A DNA stretch of 64,000 bases, taken from NCBI RefSeq assembly GCF_014764365.1, contig NZ_CP061718.1, positions 1 to 64,000 on the forward strand. Reading direction: 5' to 3'. This document shows positions 1-9,833 of the stretch, piece after piece. The notes beneath the pieces are model-generated. The model was not told the origin of the DNA and did not search any database. It was given only the letters and a program-made list of their open reading frames with translations. Position 1 is the stretch's first letter. The number at the start of each line of letters is the position of its first letter. The position numbers were made by a program, and so were the translations under genes. Source of the stretch: Roseococcus microcysteis. Its GTDB lineage: Bacteria; Pseudomonadota; Alphaproteobacteria; Acetobacterales; Acetobacteraceae.

Positions 1-1476
1 ATGCGGGAAATGAGCCACCATGACCTGCTTCGCCCCGGCCAGACCTGCTGGCGCACCACCCGCGCCGACCGCATGGCCGTCATCGTGGACGCGGCCGATT
101 ATTTCTGCGCGGCGCGCGACGCGATGCTGCGGGCGCGGCGGCGCATCATGCTCATCGGCTGGGATTTCGACGCGCGCATCGAGCTGACGCCGGGCGAGAC
201 GGAGGAAGGCGCGCCGCCCAAGCTGGGCGATTTCATCCTGTGGCTGGTGCGGAAGCGGCCGGAGCTGGAGGTGTTCATCCTGCGCTGGGACCTCGGCGCC
301 ATCCGCACGGTCTTCCGCGGCACCACCTTCTTCACCCTGCTGCGCTGGAAGGCGCATCCGCGCATCACCGCGCGTCTGGATGGCGCGCACCCGGTGGGCG
401 GTTCGCAGCACCAGAAGATCCTGGTGCTGGACGACGCCATCGCCTTCTGCGGCGGCATCGACATGACGGGCGAGCGCTGGGACACGCGCGAGCACGCGGA
501 TGACGAACCACGCCGCATCCGCCCCAATGGCGCGCCCGAGAAGCCGTGGCATGACGCGACCACGGCGCTGACCGGGCCGGCCGCCGCCGCGCTCGGTGAA
601 CTCGCGCGCGAACGCTGGAAGGTCGCGGGCGGGGCGGAATTGCCGCCGGTGGAAGGCGGGGGCGATCTCTGGCCCGACTGGCTCGCCCCGCAATTCCGCG
701 AGGTGGAGATCGGCATCGCGCGCACCCGGCCCGAAATGCCCGACGCACCCGCCATCCATGAGATCGAGGCGCTGTATCTCGACCTCATCCTGCGCGCGCG
801 GCGGCACATCTACGCCGAGAGCCAGTATTTCGCCTCGCGCCGCATCGCCGAGGCCATGGCGCGGCGCCTCGCCGAGCCCGACGGCCCCGAGATCGTGCTG
901 GTGAACCCCCACACCGCACAGGGCTGGCTGGAGCCCATCGCCATGGACACCGCCCGCGCGCGGCTGCGTGAGGCGCTGCGCGGGCATGACCCGCATGGGC
1001 GTTTCCGCATCTACCACCCCGTCACCGCCGGCGGGCGGCACATCTATGTGCATGCGAAGGTGATGGTGGTGGATGATGCGGTGCTGCGCGTGGGTTCCTC
1101 CAACATGAACAACCGGTCGCTGCGCCTCGACGTGGAGTGCGACGTGGTGCTGGAAGGCCGCGATGACGCCGCGCGCGCCGCCATCACGGATGTGCGCGAC
1201 GGGCTGCTGGCGGAACATCTGGGCGTCACGGCGGAGGAGGTGGCGGCGCGCATCGCGGAGGGCGGCTCGCTCATCGGCGCGATCGAGGCGCTGCGCGGCG
1301 AAGGGCGCAGCCTCGTGCCCTATGAGACGCCGGACCTGAACGCCGTCGAGACCTGGCTCGCGGACAATGAGGTGCTGGACCCGGAGGGCCCGGGCGAGGC
1401 CTTCGAGAGTCTGGCCAAGCGCGGGCTGTTCCGCCGTTTCGGCCGGATGCGCCTGGCGCGCCGACAGCGCGATTGA
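1..1476 (+). CDS. Phospholipase D-like (cardiolipin synthase-type) protein
   Basis: This 491-residue protein carries two HKD half-sites typical of the phospholipase D superfamily: His137-Gln-Lys139 followed by ILVLDD and GGID, and His351-Ala-Lys353 followed by VMVVDD and GSSNMNNRS. Each half-site supplies one His to a joint active site that transfers a phosphatidyl group through a phospho-histidine intermediate. Family members act on membrane phospholipids (hydrolysis, transphosphatidylation or cardiolipin synthesis). No convincing transmembrane segment is visible, so it is more like the soluble PLDc_2 proteins than classical Cls. The window begins exactly at an ATG; a second in-frame ATG lies at position 10 and the upstream region is not visible, so the true start is uncertain. 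The next gene follows after 50 bp. The family is certain; the substrate is not. Confidence 0.88.
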   Translation: MREMSHHDLLRPGQTCWRTTRADRMAVIVDAADYFCAARDAMLRARRRIMLIGWDFDARIELTPGETEEGAPPKLGDFILWLVRKRPELEVFILRWDLGAIRTVFRGTTFFTLLRWKAHPRITARLDGAHPVGGSQHQKILVLDDAIAFCGGIDMTGERWDTREHADDEPRRIRPNGAPEKPWHDATTALTGPAAAALGELARERWKVAGGAELPPVEGGGDLWPDWLAPQFREVEIGIARTRPEMPDAPAIHEIEALYLDLILRARRHIYAESQYFASRRIAEAMARRLAEPDGPEIVLVNPHTAQGWLEPIAMDTARARLREALRGHDPHGRFRIYHPVTAGGRHIYVHAKVMVVDDAVLRVGSSNMNNRSLRLDVECDVVLEGRDDAARAAITDVRDGLLAEHLGVTAEEVAARIAEGGSLIGAIEALRGEGRSLVPYETPDLNAVETWLADNEVLDPEGPGEAFESLAKRGLFRRFGRMRLARRQRD

Positions 1477-1526
1477 CCCTTGCGGGCGCGCGGCGCAACT
1501 TCGGCGCAAGTCAGGAGGAGACGACC

Positions 1527-2324
1527 ATGCTCGAAACCCATCCCCGCCGCGAACTGCGCATCTCGTCCATGCGCGACAAGGTGAGCCCGGCCGAATGGCA
1601 GGCCCGCGTGGACACCGCCGCCGCCTATCGGCTGGTGGCGCTCTACGGCATGGACGACATGGGGGCGAACCACATCTCGACGCGCGTGCCGGGCGAGGGG
1701 CACAACTTCCTCATCAACCCCTATGGCATGATGTATGACGAGATCACGGCCAGCTCGCTCATCAAGATCGACGAGCATGGCAATGTGCTGGGCAAGCCCG
1801 ACTACGGGGATTTCGACTTCGGCATCAACCGCGCGGGCTTCGTCATCCATTCCGCCATCCATATGGCGCGTGAGGATGCGGGCTGCGTCATCCACACCCA
1901 CACCTGGCCGGGCATGGCGGTCTCCTCGCTGGAATGCGGGCTGCTGCCGCTGAACCAGACCTCGATGCGCTTCGCCAAGGTGCGCTACCACGACTTCAAC
2001 TCCGTGGTGCTGGACCTCAGCGAGCAGGACCGGCTGGTGCGCGACCTGGGCGATGCCAATTGCATGGTGCTGCGCAACCATGGGCTGCTGGTGACGGGCA
2101 ACACGGTGGGCGAGGCCTTCAACTGGCTGCACCGCATGGAGAAGAGCTGCATGGCGCAGCTCGCCGCCATGGCCTGCAACTCGCCCTTGCAGAAGGTGGC
2201 GCCGGAGGTGATCGAGAAGACCTGGCTGGCCTACCAGCCCGGCACGCGCCGCCCCTTCGGCGTGATGGAGTGGCCGGCGCTGCTGCGCCAGCTGGACCGG
2301 AAGAGCCCCGGCTACGACGTCTGA
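1527..2324 (+). CDS. Class II aldolase/adducin family protein
   Basis: The protein (265 residues) has the class II aldolase/adducin fold. GANHISTRVPG near the N-terminus forms the substrate loop, HTHTWPGMAVSS supplies two metal-binding histidines, and RNHGLLVTG supplies the third. Such proteins bind zinc and cleave or decarboxylate phosphorylated or free hydroxy-acids and sugars, but many, like this one, have no assigned substrate. The ATG at 1527 is chosen because AGGAGG lies about 9 nt upstream; the frame itself is open from inside the preceding gene. It lies alone between the phospholipase-like gene and a small membrane protein. The family call is firm, the reaction unknown. Confidence 0.88.
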   Translation: MLETHPRRELRISSMRDKVSPAEWQARVDTAAAYRLVALYGMDDMGANHISTRVPGEGHNFLINPYGMMYDEITASSLIKIDEHGNVLGKPDYGDFDFGINRAGFVIHSAIHMAREDAGCVIHTHTWPGMAVSSLECGLLPLNQTSMRFAKVRYHDFNSVVLDLSEQDRLVRDLGDANCMVLRNHGLLVTGNTVGEAFNWLHRMEKSCMAQLAAMACNSPLQKVAPEVIEKTWLAYQPGTRRPFGVMEWPALLRQLDRKSPGYDV

Positions 2325-2407
2325 GCCAAGGGCAACCAAGGGGCGCGTGGCGCGCTTTCTACCTGAGGTGACCCGGTCCGGGCCGCCACGGGACAAGGAA
2401 GGCCGCC

Positions 2408-2839
2408 ATGGTCGCCATTGCCGCACCGGGGTTCGCAAGACCCCTGCATCCATTTCACGCCATCCTGCTCGCCTTCCCCTTGCCGCTCTTCCTGGGTGCG
2501 CTGCTGAGCGACCTGGCCTATGGCGCGAACTACCATGAGCAATGGGCCAACTTCGCCTCCTGGCTGATCGCGGGCGGGCTGGTGATGGGCGGCCTCGCGC
2601 TGGCCTGGGCGGTGGTGGAGCTGTTCCTGCTGCCGCGCCCGCTGCGCCGCTGGCAGGGCTTCTACATCCTGGCCCTGCTGGTCATGTGGGGGGTGGGCTT
2701 CGTGAACGCCCTGGTCCACGCCAAGGACGCCTGGGCGACGATGCCCGAGGGGCTCTGGCTTTCCAGCGCGACCGCGCTGCTGGCCCTGCTGGCGAGCTGG
2801 ATGGGCTATGCCCGCTATGAACGGGGAGCCGTGCGATGA
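2408..2839 (+). CDS. Small four-helix membrane protein (DUF2231-like)
   Basis: A 143-residue hydrophobic protein with four predicted membrane segments, at roughly residues 17-38, 50-75, 84-105 and 115-135. The N-terminal pattern LHPFHAILLAFPLPLFLGALL is typical of DUF2231-type inner-membrane proteins, whose function is unknown. An AAGGA-type ribosome site precedes the ATG. Its last codon and stop overlap the start of the next gene by 4 bp (ATGA at 2836), so the two are translationally coupled. In related bacteria DUF2231 proteins often sit beside secreted sorbosone/glucose-dehydrogenase-type proteins, as here, so it may help that lipoprotein or its electron transfer at the membrane. That role is inference. 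Confidence 0.75.
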   Translation: MVAIAAPGFARPLHPFHAILLAFPLPLFLGALLSDLAYGANYHEQWANFASWLIAGGLVMGGLALAWAVVELFLLPRPLRRWQGFYILALLVMWGVGFVNALVHAKDAWATMPEGLWLSSATALLALLASWMGYARYERGAVR

Positions 2840-4128
2840 GGCGCCGCACCTTCGCCACGGGCGTGGCCACGCTGGCGCTCGCCGCCTGCAACGACGAACC
2901 GGGGTCCGTGCAGATGGGCCAGTCGCCCGAGCTGCCGCAACCCAGCCGCGGCCTGCTGCCGGACATGACCATCCCCCGCCCCGCGGGCTGGGGCGATGAC
3001 AGGCCGGTGGTGCCGGAGGGCTACACCATCACCGCCATCGCGACGGATCTGCGCATCCCGCGCCAGACGCTGCTGCTGCCCAATGGCGACATCCTGGTCG
3101 CCGAGGGGTCGGGCGGCAATGCCCCCGTGCTGCGGCCCAAGGACCTCGTCGCCGGCATCATCAAGTCCTGGGGCCGGAGCGGCGTGTCGGGCGGCAACCG
3201 GCTGACGCTGCTGCGCGACGCCGATGGCGACGGCGTCTATGAGACGCGGCGCGTCTATGCCGATGGGCTGAACGCGCCCTATGGCCTGGCGCTGGTGGAC
3301 GGCACGATCTACGTGGCGAACCAGGACGCGCTGGTGGCCTTCAACCACGCCGAGGGCTCGCTGGAAGCCATGGGGCCGCCGCGCCTGGTGGCGCGGCTGC
3401 CCGCGGCCATCAACCACCACTGGACCAAGGCCCTGACCGCGAGCGCGGATGGGCGCTTCCTCTATGTGGGCATCGGCTCCAACAGCAACATCACCGAGCG
3501 CGGGATGCCGGCCGAGGAAAACCGCGCCATGGTCTGGGAGATTGATGCCGCCGACGGCGCGCATCGCCCCTATGCCACCGGGCTGCGCAACCCCACGGCG
3601 CTGGCCATCCAGCCCGAGACGGGCCAGCTCTGGGCCGTGGTGAATGAGCGGGACGAGATCGGCCCCGATCTGGTGCCCGACTACCTCACCTCCGTGCGCG
3701 AGGGCGGCTTCTATGGCTGGCCCTACAGCTACTGGGGCAACCATGTGGATGAGCGCGTGCGCCCGCAGGACCCGGAGCGCGTGGCGGCCGCGCTGACGCC
3801 CGACTACAGCCTGGGCGCGCATGTGGCGGCGCTGGGCGTCGCCTTCTCGACGCCCGCCATGGGGCCCGCCTTCGCCGAGGGCGTCTTCGTGGGCATGCAT
3901 GGCAGTTGGAATCGCACGCCGCCCTCCGGCTACAAGGTGGTCTTCGTGCCCTTCCGCGACGGCCGGCCGGCCGGGGACGCGGTGGACTTCATCTCGGGCT
4001 TCCTCGACGCCGAGGGCAATGCGCGGGGCCGCCCGGTGGGCGTCACCGTGGACCCGCGCGGCGCCCTGATCATGGCCGATGACCTGACCAACACCATTTG
4101 GCGCGTGACGGCGCCCGGGGTGACCTAG
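2836..4128 (+). CDS. PQQ-type sorbosone/glucose dehydrogenase-like lipoprotein
   Basis: A 430-residue protein that starts with a lipoprotein signal (MRRRTFATGVATLALAAC, lipobox LAAC), so it is expected to be exported and lipid-anchored. The rest is a six-bladed beta-propeller of the soluble glucose/sorbosone dehydrogenase group. Typical stretches are GLNAPYGLAL, HWTKALTASADGRFLYVGIG, ATGLRNPTALAI, GGFYGWPYSYWGNH and HGSWNRTPPSGYKV, where conserved His, Arg and Trp residues line the PQQ pocket. Members oxidise aldoses or sorbosone, passing electrons from PQQ to quinone or cytochrome; many family members have no tested activity. No cytochrome domain is fused and no pqq gene is nearby. The start overlaps the upstream membrane protein by 4 bp. 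The gene converges with the hydrolase gene 13 bp downstream. Confidence 0.85.
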   Translation: MRRRTFATGVATLALAACNDEPGSVQMGQSPELPQPSRGLLPDMTIPRPAGWGDDRPVVPEGYTITAIATDLRIPRQTLLLPNGDILVAEGSGGNAPVLRPKDLVAGIIKSWGRSGVSGGNRLTLLRDADGDGVYETRRVYADGLNAPYGLALVDGTIYVANQDALVAFNHAEGSLEAMGPPRLVARLPAAINHHWTKALTASADGRFLYVGIGSNSNITERGMPAEENRAMVWEIDAADGAHRPYATGLRNPTALAIQPETGQLWAVVNERDEIGPDLVPDYLTSVREGGFYGWPYSYWGNHVDERVRPQDPERVAAALTPDYSLGAHVAALGVAFSTPAMGPAFAEGVFVGMHGSWNRTPPSGYKVVFVPFRDGRPAGDAVDFISGFLDAEGNARGRPVGVTVDPRGALIMADDLTNTIWRVTAPGVT

Positions 4129-4141
4129 CCGACGGCGCCCC

Positions 4142-4954
4142 TCACGCCTTCGGCGCGGCCAGGAATTCCAGCACGGCCGCGTTGAAGTCGGCGGGGTTGT
4201 CATTGTTCAGCCCATGGGTGGCGCGGGCGATGGTCACGCGCCGCACATGGGGGATGGTGCGTTCCAGCGCGTCCATGATGCGCCCGAATTGCGGCTGGCT
4301 CTGCGCGCCGCCCAGCAGCAGCGTGGGCGCCTGGATGGCCTGGGCGGCCGCGAGGGAATAGGGCGCGCGGCGCTCATCCACCTGCCCCAGCAGGGTGCGG
4401 GCATTGTCGCGGCTGATGCGCTTGCGGTCCTCCGGGCGGCGTTCCCAGGCGCCGGGGCCGCCGGTGGCTTCGGCGGCGTGGGTCAGGCCGCCCTCGACAT
4501 CGCCCGAGGCGATCATCGCGGCCGCGCGCGCGAAGGCGGCCCCCTGCGCGCCGGAGGGCGGCGCGCCGCCCAGGCTTTCATCCAGCTCCCCGCCCGGCTC
4601 GGCCAGGAGCAGCGCGCGCACCAGATGCGGATGGCGCTCGGCCACGCGGAAGGCGATGTGCCCGCCACGCGAATGGCCCAGCAGCGCCACCGGCCCCGCG
4701 CCGAGCGCCGTGATGACGCCCGCGACATCGGCCACATGGCGGTCAATGGTGAAGTCGCCGCCTTCCTCCCACTTCCCCGGCCAGCAATGCCGCATGCTGA
4801 GCGCCATCACGCGGTGGCCGGCGGCGGCGAAGGCCTCCATCTGGGGGGCGAAGCTGCGCTGGTCGCCCAGCGTGCCGTGCACCAGCAGCAAGGGCGGGCC
4901 GCTGCCCGCCTCGGCATAGGCGATGGGGTGGCCTTCCACGGTGATGCTGGGCAT
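4142..4954 (-). CDS. Alpha/beta hydrolase
   Basis: A 270-residue alpha/beta-hydrolase. The oxyanion-hole region is LLVHGTLGDQRSF (near residue 24), the nucleophile elbow is GHSRGGH with Ser95, and the catalytic His lies in ATHGLNN near residue 248. The ATG at 4954 is preferred because AGGAAAGGA sits just upstream; a longer in-frame form starting at 4987 has no such site. Substrates of this subgroup cannot be predicted; esters, epoxides and C-C bonds are all cleaved by relatives. It lies downstream of livM on the same strand, separated by 78 bp holding a strong hairpin, so it is probably transcribed separately from the transporter operon. Confidence 0.85.
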   Translation of the reverse strand: MPSITVEGHPIAYAEAGSGPPLLLVHGTLGDQRSFAPQMEAFAAAGHRVMALSMRHCWPGKWEEGGDFTIDRHVADVAGVITALGAGPVALLGHSRGGHIAFRVAERHPHLVRALLLAEPGGELDESLGGAPPSGAQGAAFARAAAMIASGDVEGGLTHAAEATGGPGAWERRPEDRKRISRDNARTLLGQVDERRAPYSLAAAQAIQAPTLLLGGAQSQPQFGRIMDALERTIPHVRRVTIARATHGLNNDNPADFNAAVLEFLAAPKA

Positions 4955-4991
4955 GGGCGTTCCTTTCCTGCCGCATGACCGTCCCATGCGG

Positions 4992-5018
4992 CGGCCGGCC
5001 CGTGAAGATGGCCGGCCG
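4992..5018 (-). terminator. GC-rich hairpin after livM
   Basis: A perfect 9-bp inverted repeat, CGGCCGGCC and GGCCGGCCG, is separated by 9 nt. It lies 15 bp beyond the livM stop. There is no T-run on the minus strand, so it is either a weak terminator or an mRNA 3'-end stabiliser for the liv operon. Confidence 0.45.
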
Positions 5019-5032
5019 TTCCGGGGCGCGCG

Positions 5033-6022
5033 TTATTCCGCCGGCGCCGCCGCCGGCGTGGGCCGCCGCCGCCGCGCCAGCCCCGACATGATGGACCCCG
5101 TGATGCCCTTGGGCATGTAGATGATGAACAGCACCAGCAGCAGGCCGTAGATGGTGCCGTCCAGCCCATGGATGTCATGGCCGAAGGTGACGCGCAGCGT
5201 CTCGGCCAGCAGCAGGGTGAATACCGCGCCCACCGTCGGCCCAAGCTGCGTGAACAGCCCGCCCGCGATGACCGCGAAGACGATCTGCAGCGAGATGGCG
5301 ATGCCCGAGACCGTCTCGGGGTTGATGTACATCTGGTACTGCGCGTAGAGCGCGCCGCCCAGCGTGGTCATCGCCGCGCTGATCATCAGGATCATGAGCT
5401 TGGCGCGGGTGACGTTGACGCCGACCGAGGCCGCCGCGTCCTCATCTTCCGACGAGGCCTCCAGCGCGTAGCGCAGCATGGAACGGTCCACCAGGCGCCA
5501 GATCACCAGCCCGCCCAGCCAGACCAGCAGCGCCACGTAGAAGAAGGTCGCGCGGTCGCCGAATTGCAAAGCGAGGAAGGAGGTGCCCTCCGGCACGCCC
5601 GTCACCGTCATGCCGAGCGAGCCGCCCGTCTGGTCGCGCAGGCCCACGATGGTGAGGCGCACCACCTCGCCCAGCGCGAGTGTCACCAGCGCGAAGTAGT
5701 GGCCCACGATGCGGAAGCGGAAGCAGGGGTAGCCCACCAGCAGCGCCATCGCCATCGAGACCAGCATGGCGACCGGGATGCCCACCCAGGGCGAGAGCCC
5801 CATGGTGTTCCACAGCATGGTGACGACATAGGCGCCGACACCCAGGAAGGCGCCATGGCCGAGGGACACCATGCCGAACCGGCCCATGATGGACCAGGAG
5901 GTGTAGACGAAGCCCCAGATCAGCACCGTGATGAGGATGTGCAGATGGTAGTTGCCAAGCCCCAGCAGCGGCACCACCGCCAGGGCCGCGATGCCGATGC
6001 CGCCCAGGATGCGCGTGTTCAT
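5033..6022 (-). CDS. livM: Branched-chain amino acid-type ABC transporter permease LivM
   Basis: A 329-residue inner-membrane permease of the LivM family with eight to ten hydrophobic helices. The family signature stretch is present as GRFGMVSLGHGAFLGVGAY (near residues 48-66), and VGVNVTRAKLMILMISA is the cytoplasmic coupling region that contacts the ATPase. It would form the hetero-dimeric channel with LivH and be energised by LivG and LivF. The C-terminal tail is short and Arg/Pro/Ala-rich. The start ATG at 6022 is preceded by GGGGAGCAGG. The livH stop lies 13 bp upstream, so this is the last gene of the operon. Related systems also carry amides, urea or aromatic acids, so the solute is not certain. 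Confidence 0.92.
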   Translation of the reverse strand: MNTRILGGIGIAALAVVPLLGLGNYHLHILITVLIWGFVYTSWSIMGRFGMVSLGHGAFLGVGAYVVTMLWNTMGLSPWVGIPVAMLVSMAMALLVGYPCFRFRIVGHYFALVTLALGEVVRLTIVGLRDQTGGSLGMTVTGVPEGTSFLALQFGDRATFFYVALLVWLGGLVIWRLVDRSMLRYALEASSEDEDAAASVGVNVTRAKLMILMISAAMTTLGGALYAQYQMYINPETVSGIAISLQIVFAVIAGGLFTQLGPTVGAVFTLLLAETLRVTFGHDIHGLDGTIYGLLLVLFIIYMPKGITGSIMSGLARRRRPTPAAAPAE

Positions 6023-6035
6023 GGACCTGCTCCCC

Positions 6036-6892
6036 TCAGCGGCTGAACAGGCCCTTGGGCCTGACGAACATCATGGCGATGAAGAAGCAGAAGGCGATGA
6101 CGTAGCCCCACTCGATCTGGAACAGGTAGCCGCCCACCGAGATGAACTGCGCGAAGATGAAGGCCGCCACGAAGCCGCCCAGCATGTTCCCCAGCCCCCC
6201 CATCACGCAGACCATGAAGGTGATGGGGCCGAAGGAGAGGCCGATGGCGGGGTGCACATCGTATTGCAGCACCAGCAGGCTCGCTGCCACGCCCGCCATG
6301 CCGCCGCCGATGGCGGAGGTGATGAGGTAGATGCGCCGCGGGTCCACGCCCATCAGCGGCATGATCTCGCGGTCCTGGGAAATGGCGCGGATGGCGGTGC
6401 CGAGATAGGTGCGCGTGAGGAACAGCCAAAGCAGCAGCACGCCCACCAGTGCGGTCGCGAAGGCCAGGATGCGCGCGAAGCTGAAGAACATGTCGCCGAA
6501 TTCCACCACCGGCATGCGGATGCCGATGTTGCGGAACTCGATCCCGAAGGCGAGCGTCGCGGCCGCCTGCAGGAAGAACAGCACGCCACCCGTCACCAGC
6601 AGCTGGTTGATGGGCGCGGTGCCCAGCACGGGTTCGATCACGAAGCGGTGGAGTATCACGCCCAACAGCGCCACCCCCAGCACGGCGGCGCTGATGGCCC
6701 CCGGCAGCGGCACCTCGTAATACACATAGAGGAAGAAGATGGCGTACATGCCCACCATCACCAGCTCGGCATAGCAGATCCAGACCACGTCGATCACGCC
6801 GAAGACCAGGTTCAGGCCGAGCGCCAGCAGCGCCAGCACGCCCCCAGCAGCAGCCCGTTGATGATGGATTCGAGCAGGAAGCTGTCGAACAT
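6036..6892 (-). CDS. livH: Branched-chain amino acid-type ABC permease LivH, frameshifted in this sequence
   Basis: LivH-type permease. The main open frame (6036-6839) would start at a GTG and give 267 residues, but it would lack the first half of the first membrane helix. An ATG at 6892 opens a second frame encoding MFDSFLLESIINGLLLG, exactly the missing N-terminus. Adding one base to the C-run at 6841-6845 joins the two into a 285-residue protein of normal LivH length. The rest shows the expected hydrophobic helices and the conserved stretch LNLVFGVIDVVWICYAELVM. It sits between livF and livM and would pair with LivM. A consensus error in the run is more likely than gene death, because the remainder is undamaged. 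Confidence 0.85.
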
Positions 6893-6902
6893 GATGCGAT
6901 CC

Positions 6903-7615
<713 letters not shown>

Positions 7616-7619
<4 letters not shown>

Positions 7620-8362
7620 GACGCGGCCTCGTCGAAGGTGATCTTCTCGGAGCCCAGGTAGATCTCGATCACGCGCGGGTCACGCGCCACCTCGCGCGGC
7701 AGGCCTTCGAAGATCTTCTCGCCATGGTCGAGCACGATGGCGCGGTCCACGACGCGCATCAGCACGCCCATGATGTGTTCCACCCAGATGATGGTGATGT
7801 TCTTCTCCCGCCTTATGTGGCCCAGCATGTCGGCGGCGGCGTTCATCTCGGTCTCGTCCAGCCCGCCCAGGCTTTCATCGGCCAGCAGCAGGCGCGGCTG
7901 GGTGGCGATGGCGCGGGCCAGTTCCAGCTTCTTGAGGCCGGCGGCACCCAGCGACGCCACCTCGGCGTGCGGGTCGGTGGGCAGGCCCACCAGGGTCAGC
8001 GCCTCCTCCGCCTGGTCCAGCGCCTTGGCGCGCGTCACGCTGCCGCGCTGGCCGTAGAAGGCGGCGGTGACGACATTGTCCAGAATGGTGAGCTGCTTGA
8101 ACGGGCGCGGAATCTGGAAGGTGCGCCCCACGCCGCTGTGGCAGATCTCGATGGGCGCGAGACCGCCGATCTCGCGCCCTTCCAGCTTGATGCTGCCCTC
8201 GCTCGGCTTCAGCAGCCCCGCGATCATGTTGAAGGTCGTGCTCTTGCCCGACCCGTTGGGGCCGATCAGCCCCAGGATCTCGCCCTGTTCGAGCGCGAAG
8301 GAGATGCGGTTCACGGCCACGAAGCCGCTGAACCGCTTGGTCAGGTTCTCGACCTGCAGCAT
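7616..8362 (-). CDS. livG: Branched-chain amino acid-type ABC ATP-binding protein LivG
   Basis: A 248-residue ABC ATPase with Walker A GPNGSGKST, a LivG-type Q-loop region (GVGRTFQIPRPFKQL), a degenerate signature near LGAAGLKKLELARAIA, and Walker B RLLLADESLGGLDETEM with the H-loop WVEHIMG. The signature lacks the classic LSGGQ; this degeneracy recurs in LivG-type subunits that work as heterodimers with LivF. The ATG at 8362 is preceded by GGAAGGGC. It is separated from the upstream substrate-binding protein gene by 105 bp containing two hairpins, which may lower its expression relative to the binding protein. Confidence 0.92.
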
Positions 8363-8376
8363 GCCCTTCCGCCCTC

Positions 8377-8424
8377 AGAGCAGATCGCACATGGCTGGCA
8401 ACAGCCATTGCGTGAATCTGCTCT
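8377..8424 (-). promoter_or_regulatory. Long intercistronic hairpin between binding protein and livG
   Basis: A long imperfect palindrome. The outer stem is AGAGCAGAT (8377-8385) with ATCTGCTCT (8416-8424). The inner stems are CGCA with TGCG and ATGGCTG with CAGCCAT, closing a 4-nt loop. In total 20 base pairs are interrupted by one 1-nt and one 3-nt bulge. It lies in the transcript between the binding-protein gene and livG. By analogy with other binding-protein operons it may protect the 3' end of the upstream cistron or partly terminate transcription. That role is inferred. Confidence 0.6.
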
Positions 8425-8438
8425 TCATGACGCGGCTG

Positions 8439-8468
8439 GAGTGGTTTTCACGCATGTGAAAATCGCTC
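8439..8468 (-). promoter_or_regulatory. Second hairpin directly after the binding-protein stop codon
   Basis: TTTTCAC (8445-8451) pairs with GTGAAAA (8456-8462) across a 4-nt loop, and the stem can be lengthened by about six more pairs (including G-U) into the stop codon region. There is no T-run after it on the minus strand. It probably acts with the neighbouring hairpin at 8377-8424 to set the relative amounts of binding-protein and transporter mRNA. Confidence 0.5.
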
Positions 8469-9772
8469 TAGCGGGCGGCGTAGGCATGGCCCGCCGGCAG
8501 CGGGAGCACGGGGTCGGCGGTCTTCAGCGCCTCCGGCCACACAATCTTCGTCTCCCCCTCCACATACTGCATCACCACGGGGGTGGAGCGGGCATTCTGC
8601 CCCGCCATCGGGTGGCCCGGCGGGTTGAACTGCACGCCATAGCCCTGGATGGTCCCGCCCACCGGAATGTCGGTGGCGAGTGCCGCCTGGCGCAGCGCAT
8701 CGGGCGTGAAGCCGCCATGGTTGCGGATGGCGCGCGGCAGCACGTCCGTCAGCAGGATCCAGGTCTGGTTGAAGCCCATGGAGGTGTGGGGCGGCACCTC
8801 GGTCACGTTGGTCTCGGCGCGGTAGCGGCGGACCATCTCGGCCGTGACGTCGCCCAGGCCGGGTGCGAGCGAGGCCGGGTTGAGCAGCTGCGCCGCCACC
8901 GGGTCCACGTTGTAGATGTAGTTCGCGTCCTGGCGGAAGGTCTGCTGCAGGCGGTCGATCTGCCCATAGCCCGCCCCATGCCCGATCAGCGCGCGCCAGC
9001 GCAGGCCCAGCTCACGCGACTGGCGCAGGAAGAGCGTGATGTCGGGGTTGTAGCCGGTGTGCAGGATGACGTCCGGCCGTTCGCGCCGCAGCTTGGTGAC
9101 CAGCGAGGAGAGGTCGGGCGCGGTGGCCGCATAGCCCTCCTTCAGCACCAGGCGCAGGCCGAGTTCGCGCGCGGTGGCCTCGTTGCCGGCGGCCACGCCG
9201 GCGCCATAGGGGCCGTCCTCATAGATGATGGCGACGCGCACATCGCGCACCGGCTTGCCCAGGCGGGATTGCGCGTTCTCCGCCACGAAGCGGCAGGAGG
9301 CCTCGCCGAACTGGTCGCTGTGGACCTGCGCGCGGAAGACGTATTCGAGGTTGCGGTCCTTGAACACCGAGGAGGCCACGCAGACATTCGCCCACATGAA
9401 GCGGCGCTGCTGGTTCACGCGCTGCGCCATGGGCACGCAATGCGCGGACGAGAACACGCCCATGATGATGTCCACGCGCTCCTGCTCCAGCAGGCGCGTC
9501 ATCTCGTTGATGGCGACCTCGGTGCGGGATTGCGCGTCGGCGTAGATGGCGTTGAGGCGGTGGCCCTCCACGCCGCCACGCTCATTGATCATGTCGATCG
9601 CGTGCTTGGTGCCGATGGCGGAGGCGAGCGAGCCGCCGCCGGCGAAGGGCCCGGTGTAGTCATAGATCACGCCGAGCTTGATCTCGCGCTGCTGCCCGAA
9701 GGCCGCGGCGGGGACGAGGGACAGCGCGCTCGCGCCACCCAGCAATCCACGTCGGCTCAGATGATGGTGCAT
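8468..9772 (-). CDS. ABC transporter substrate-binding protein (LIV family)
   Basis: A 434-residue periplasmic binding protein of the leucine/isoleucine/valine family (Peripla_BP_6). A Tat-type signal is visible: SRRGLLGGASALSLVPAAAFG, with twin Arg near residues 6-7. It is followed by the mature start REIKLGVIYDYTGPFAGGG, the usual first strand and ligand loop. The longer frame to 9886 is rejected because AGGGAGGGACAGG precedes the ATG at 9772. It captures solute and delivers it to LivHM. The chain is longer than LivJ/LivK, as in the amide/aromatic-acid branch, so branched-chain amino acids are not assured as ligands. It has its own promoter (9834-9862), and two hairpins separate it from livG. 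Confidence 0.9.
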   Translation of the reverse strand: MHHHLSRRGLLGGASALSLVPAAAFGQQREIKLGVIYDYTGPFAGGGSLASAIGTKHAIDMINERGGVEGHRLNAIYADAQSRTEVAINEMTRLLEQERVDIIMGVFSSAHCVPMAQRVNQQRRFMWANVCVASSVFKDRNLEYVFRAQVHSDQFGEASCRFVAENAQSRLGKPVRDVRVAIIYEDGPYGAGVAAGNEATARELGLRLVLKEGYAATAPDLSSLVTKLRRERPDVILHTGYNPDITLFLRQSRELGLRWRALIGHGAGYGQIDRLQQTFRQDANYIYNVDPVAAQLLNPASLAPGLGDVTAEMVRRYRAETNVTEVPPHTSMGFNQTWILLTDVLPRAIRNHGGFTPDALRQAALATDIPVGGTIQGYGVQFNPPGHPMAGQNARSTPVVMQYVEGETKIVWPEALKTADPVLPLPAGHAYAAR

Positions 9773-9833
9773 CCTGTCCCTCCCTGTCGTTCTGATTGTG
9801 CGGCTCTGCTGGCCGTTGGACGTTCCGGGAGTG

